A DNA stretch of 64,000 nucleotides, taken from contig OZ020585.1 of NCBI GenBank assembly GCA_963971535.1, positions 157,428,915-157,492,914 on the forward strand, given 5' to 3'. The DNA comes from Notolepis coatsorum (lineage: Eukaryota > Chordata > Actinopteri > Aulopiformes > Paralepididae). Numbering within the stretch: position 1 is the first letter of the stretch; the number at the start of each line of letters is the position of its first letter. Made by a program: the position numbers and the translations under genes. This document shows, one piece after another, positions 63,895 through 64,000 of the stretch. Below the pieces are notes generated by a model, which made no database searches, had not been told where the DNA came from, and saw nothing but the letters and a program-made list of their open reading frames with translations.

Positions 63895-64000
63895 GTGATC
63901 ACGATAACCTGCAATGTGAACTATGCTTATGGCCCTTTTTTGGAGTATAAAAAGTGGATAGGTGGATTGCATAGGTCTATGAATCGATATCGTGATTTTG
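63895..64000 (-). pseudogene. LINE Z ORF2, upstream part, runs off the window
   Basis: The minus strand reads MQSTYPLFILQKRAISIVHI, AGYRDHT and joins, after removal of element X, to ILSLESKTLKL at 55173 with a one-base frame slip. This is the segment (L)F.LQKRAI.I...AGYR.HT common in fish LINE ORF2 C-terminal regions. Confidence 0.8.

Overview
This window is a piece of vertebrate, almost certainly teleost fish, chromosome made nearly entirely of transposable elements and simple repeats. The evidence is the element mix (several jockey/L2/Rex-type LINEs, hAT DNA transposons with 8-bp target duplications, a Gmr1-type Ty3/gypsy pol, Copia and DIRS remnants, two tRNA-headed SINE families), the very long (CA)n, (GA)n and (CT)n tracts, and one exon that reads as the C-terminal lectin end of a GalNAc-transferase. 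No bacterial-style operon, CRISPR array or rRNA is present. Species cannot be named from sequence alone.

Layout. 1-4912: a degenerate minus-strand hAT (BED-finger transposase) interrupted by a Rex-like LINE (685-1882) and a smaller hAT (2341-3380). 5234-6312: a 38-bp minisatellite split by an L2-like LINE fragment. 6434-8309: non-autonomous hAT 'X', copy A, inserted in a TG tract. 8835-9034: 200-N assembly gap. 9187-15295: a roughly 6-kb stretch bounded by inverted repeats and carrying a truncated gypsy pol with integrase upstream of reverse transcriptase, its LTR, and about 3.5 kb of unassigned GC-rich DNA; then a 30-bp minisatellite. 16485-17033 and 17104-22653: two hATs with perfect 8-bp TSDs, the second carrying a BED exon and a transposase fragment plus an L2-like LINE that itself hosts two SINEs. 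23050-23730: 41-bp minisatellite. 24130-26574: an inverted, circularly permuted duplication with a hairpin whose arms show a compensatory change. 26958-28855: DIRS-like remnant. 28968-32240: Copia-type remnant. 32790-33255: another hAT transposase tail. 34538-34678: the only host coding exon recognised (GALNT-type). 36846-39138: a hAT with a 16-bp perfect TIR. 43053-46887: a complete LTR element with 1.5-kb LTRs, a non-coding interior and a 5-bp TSD.

50396-64000 is a stack of nested insertions. A minus-strand LINE ('Z') runs off the right edge and is split by hAT 'Y' (52929-54956) and by hAT 'X' copy B (55182-63886). X is in turn split by an apparently near full-length L2-like LINE (55833-62401), which is split by a Rex-like LINE (58665-60583). 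Target-site duplications can be read for most of these steps, so the order of insertion is recoverable from the sequence. None of the element proteins is intact, so nothing here looks autonomously mobile today, with the possible exception of elements mobilised in trans.
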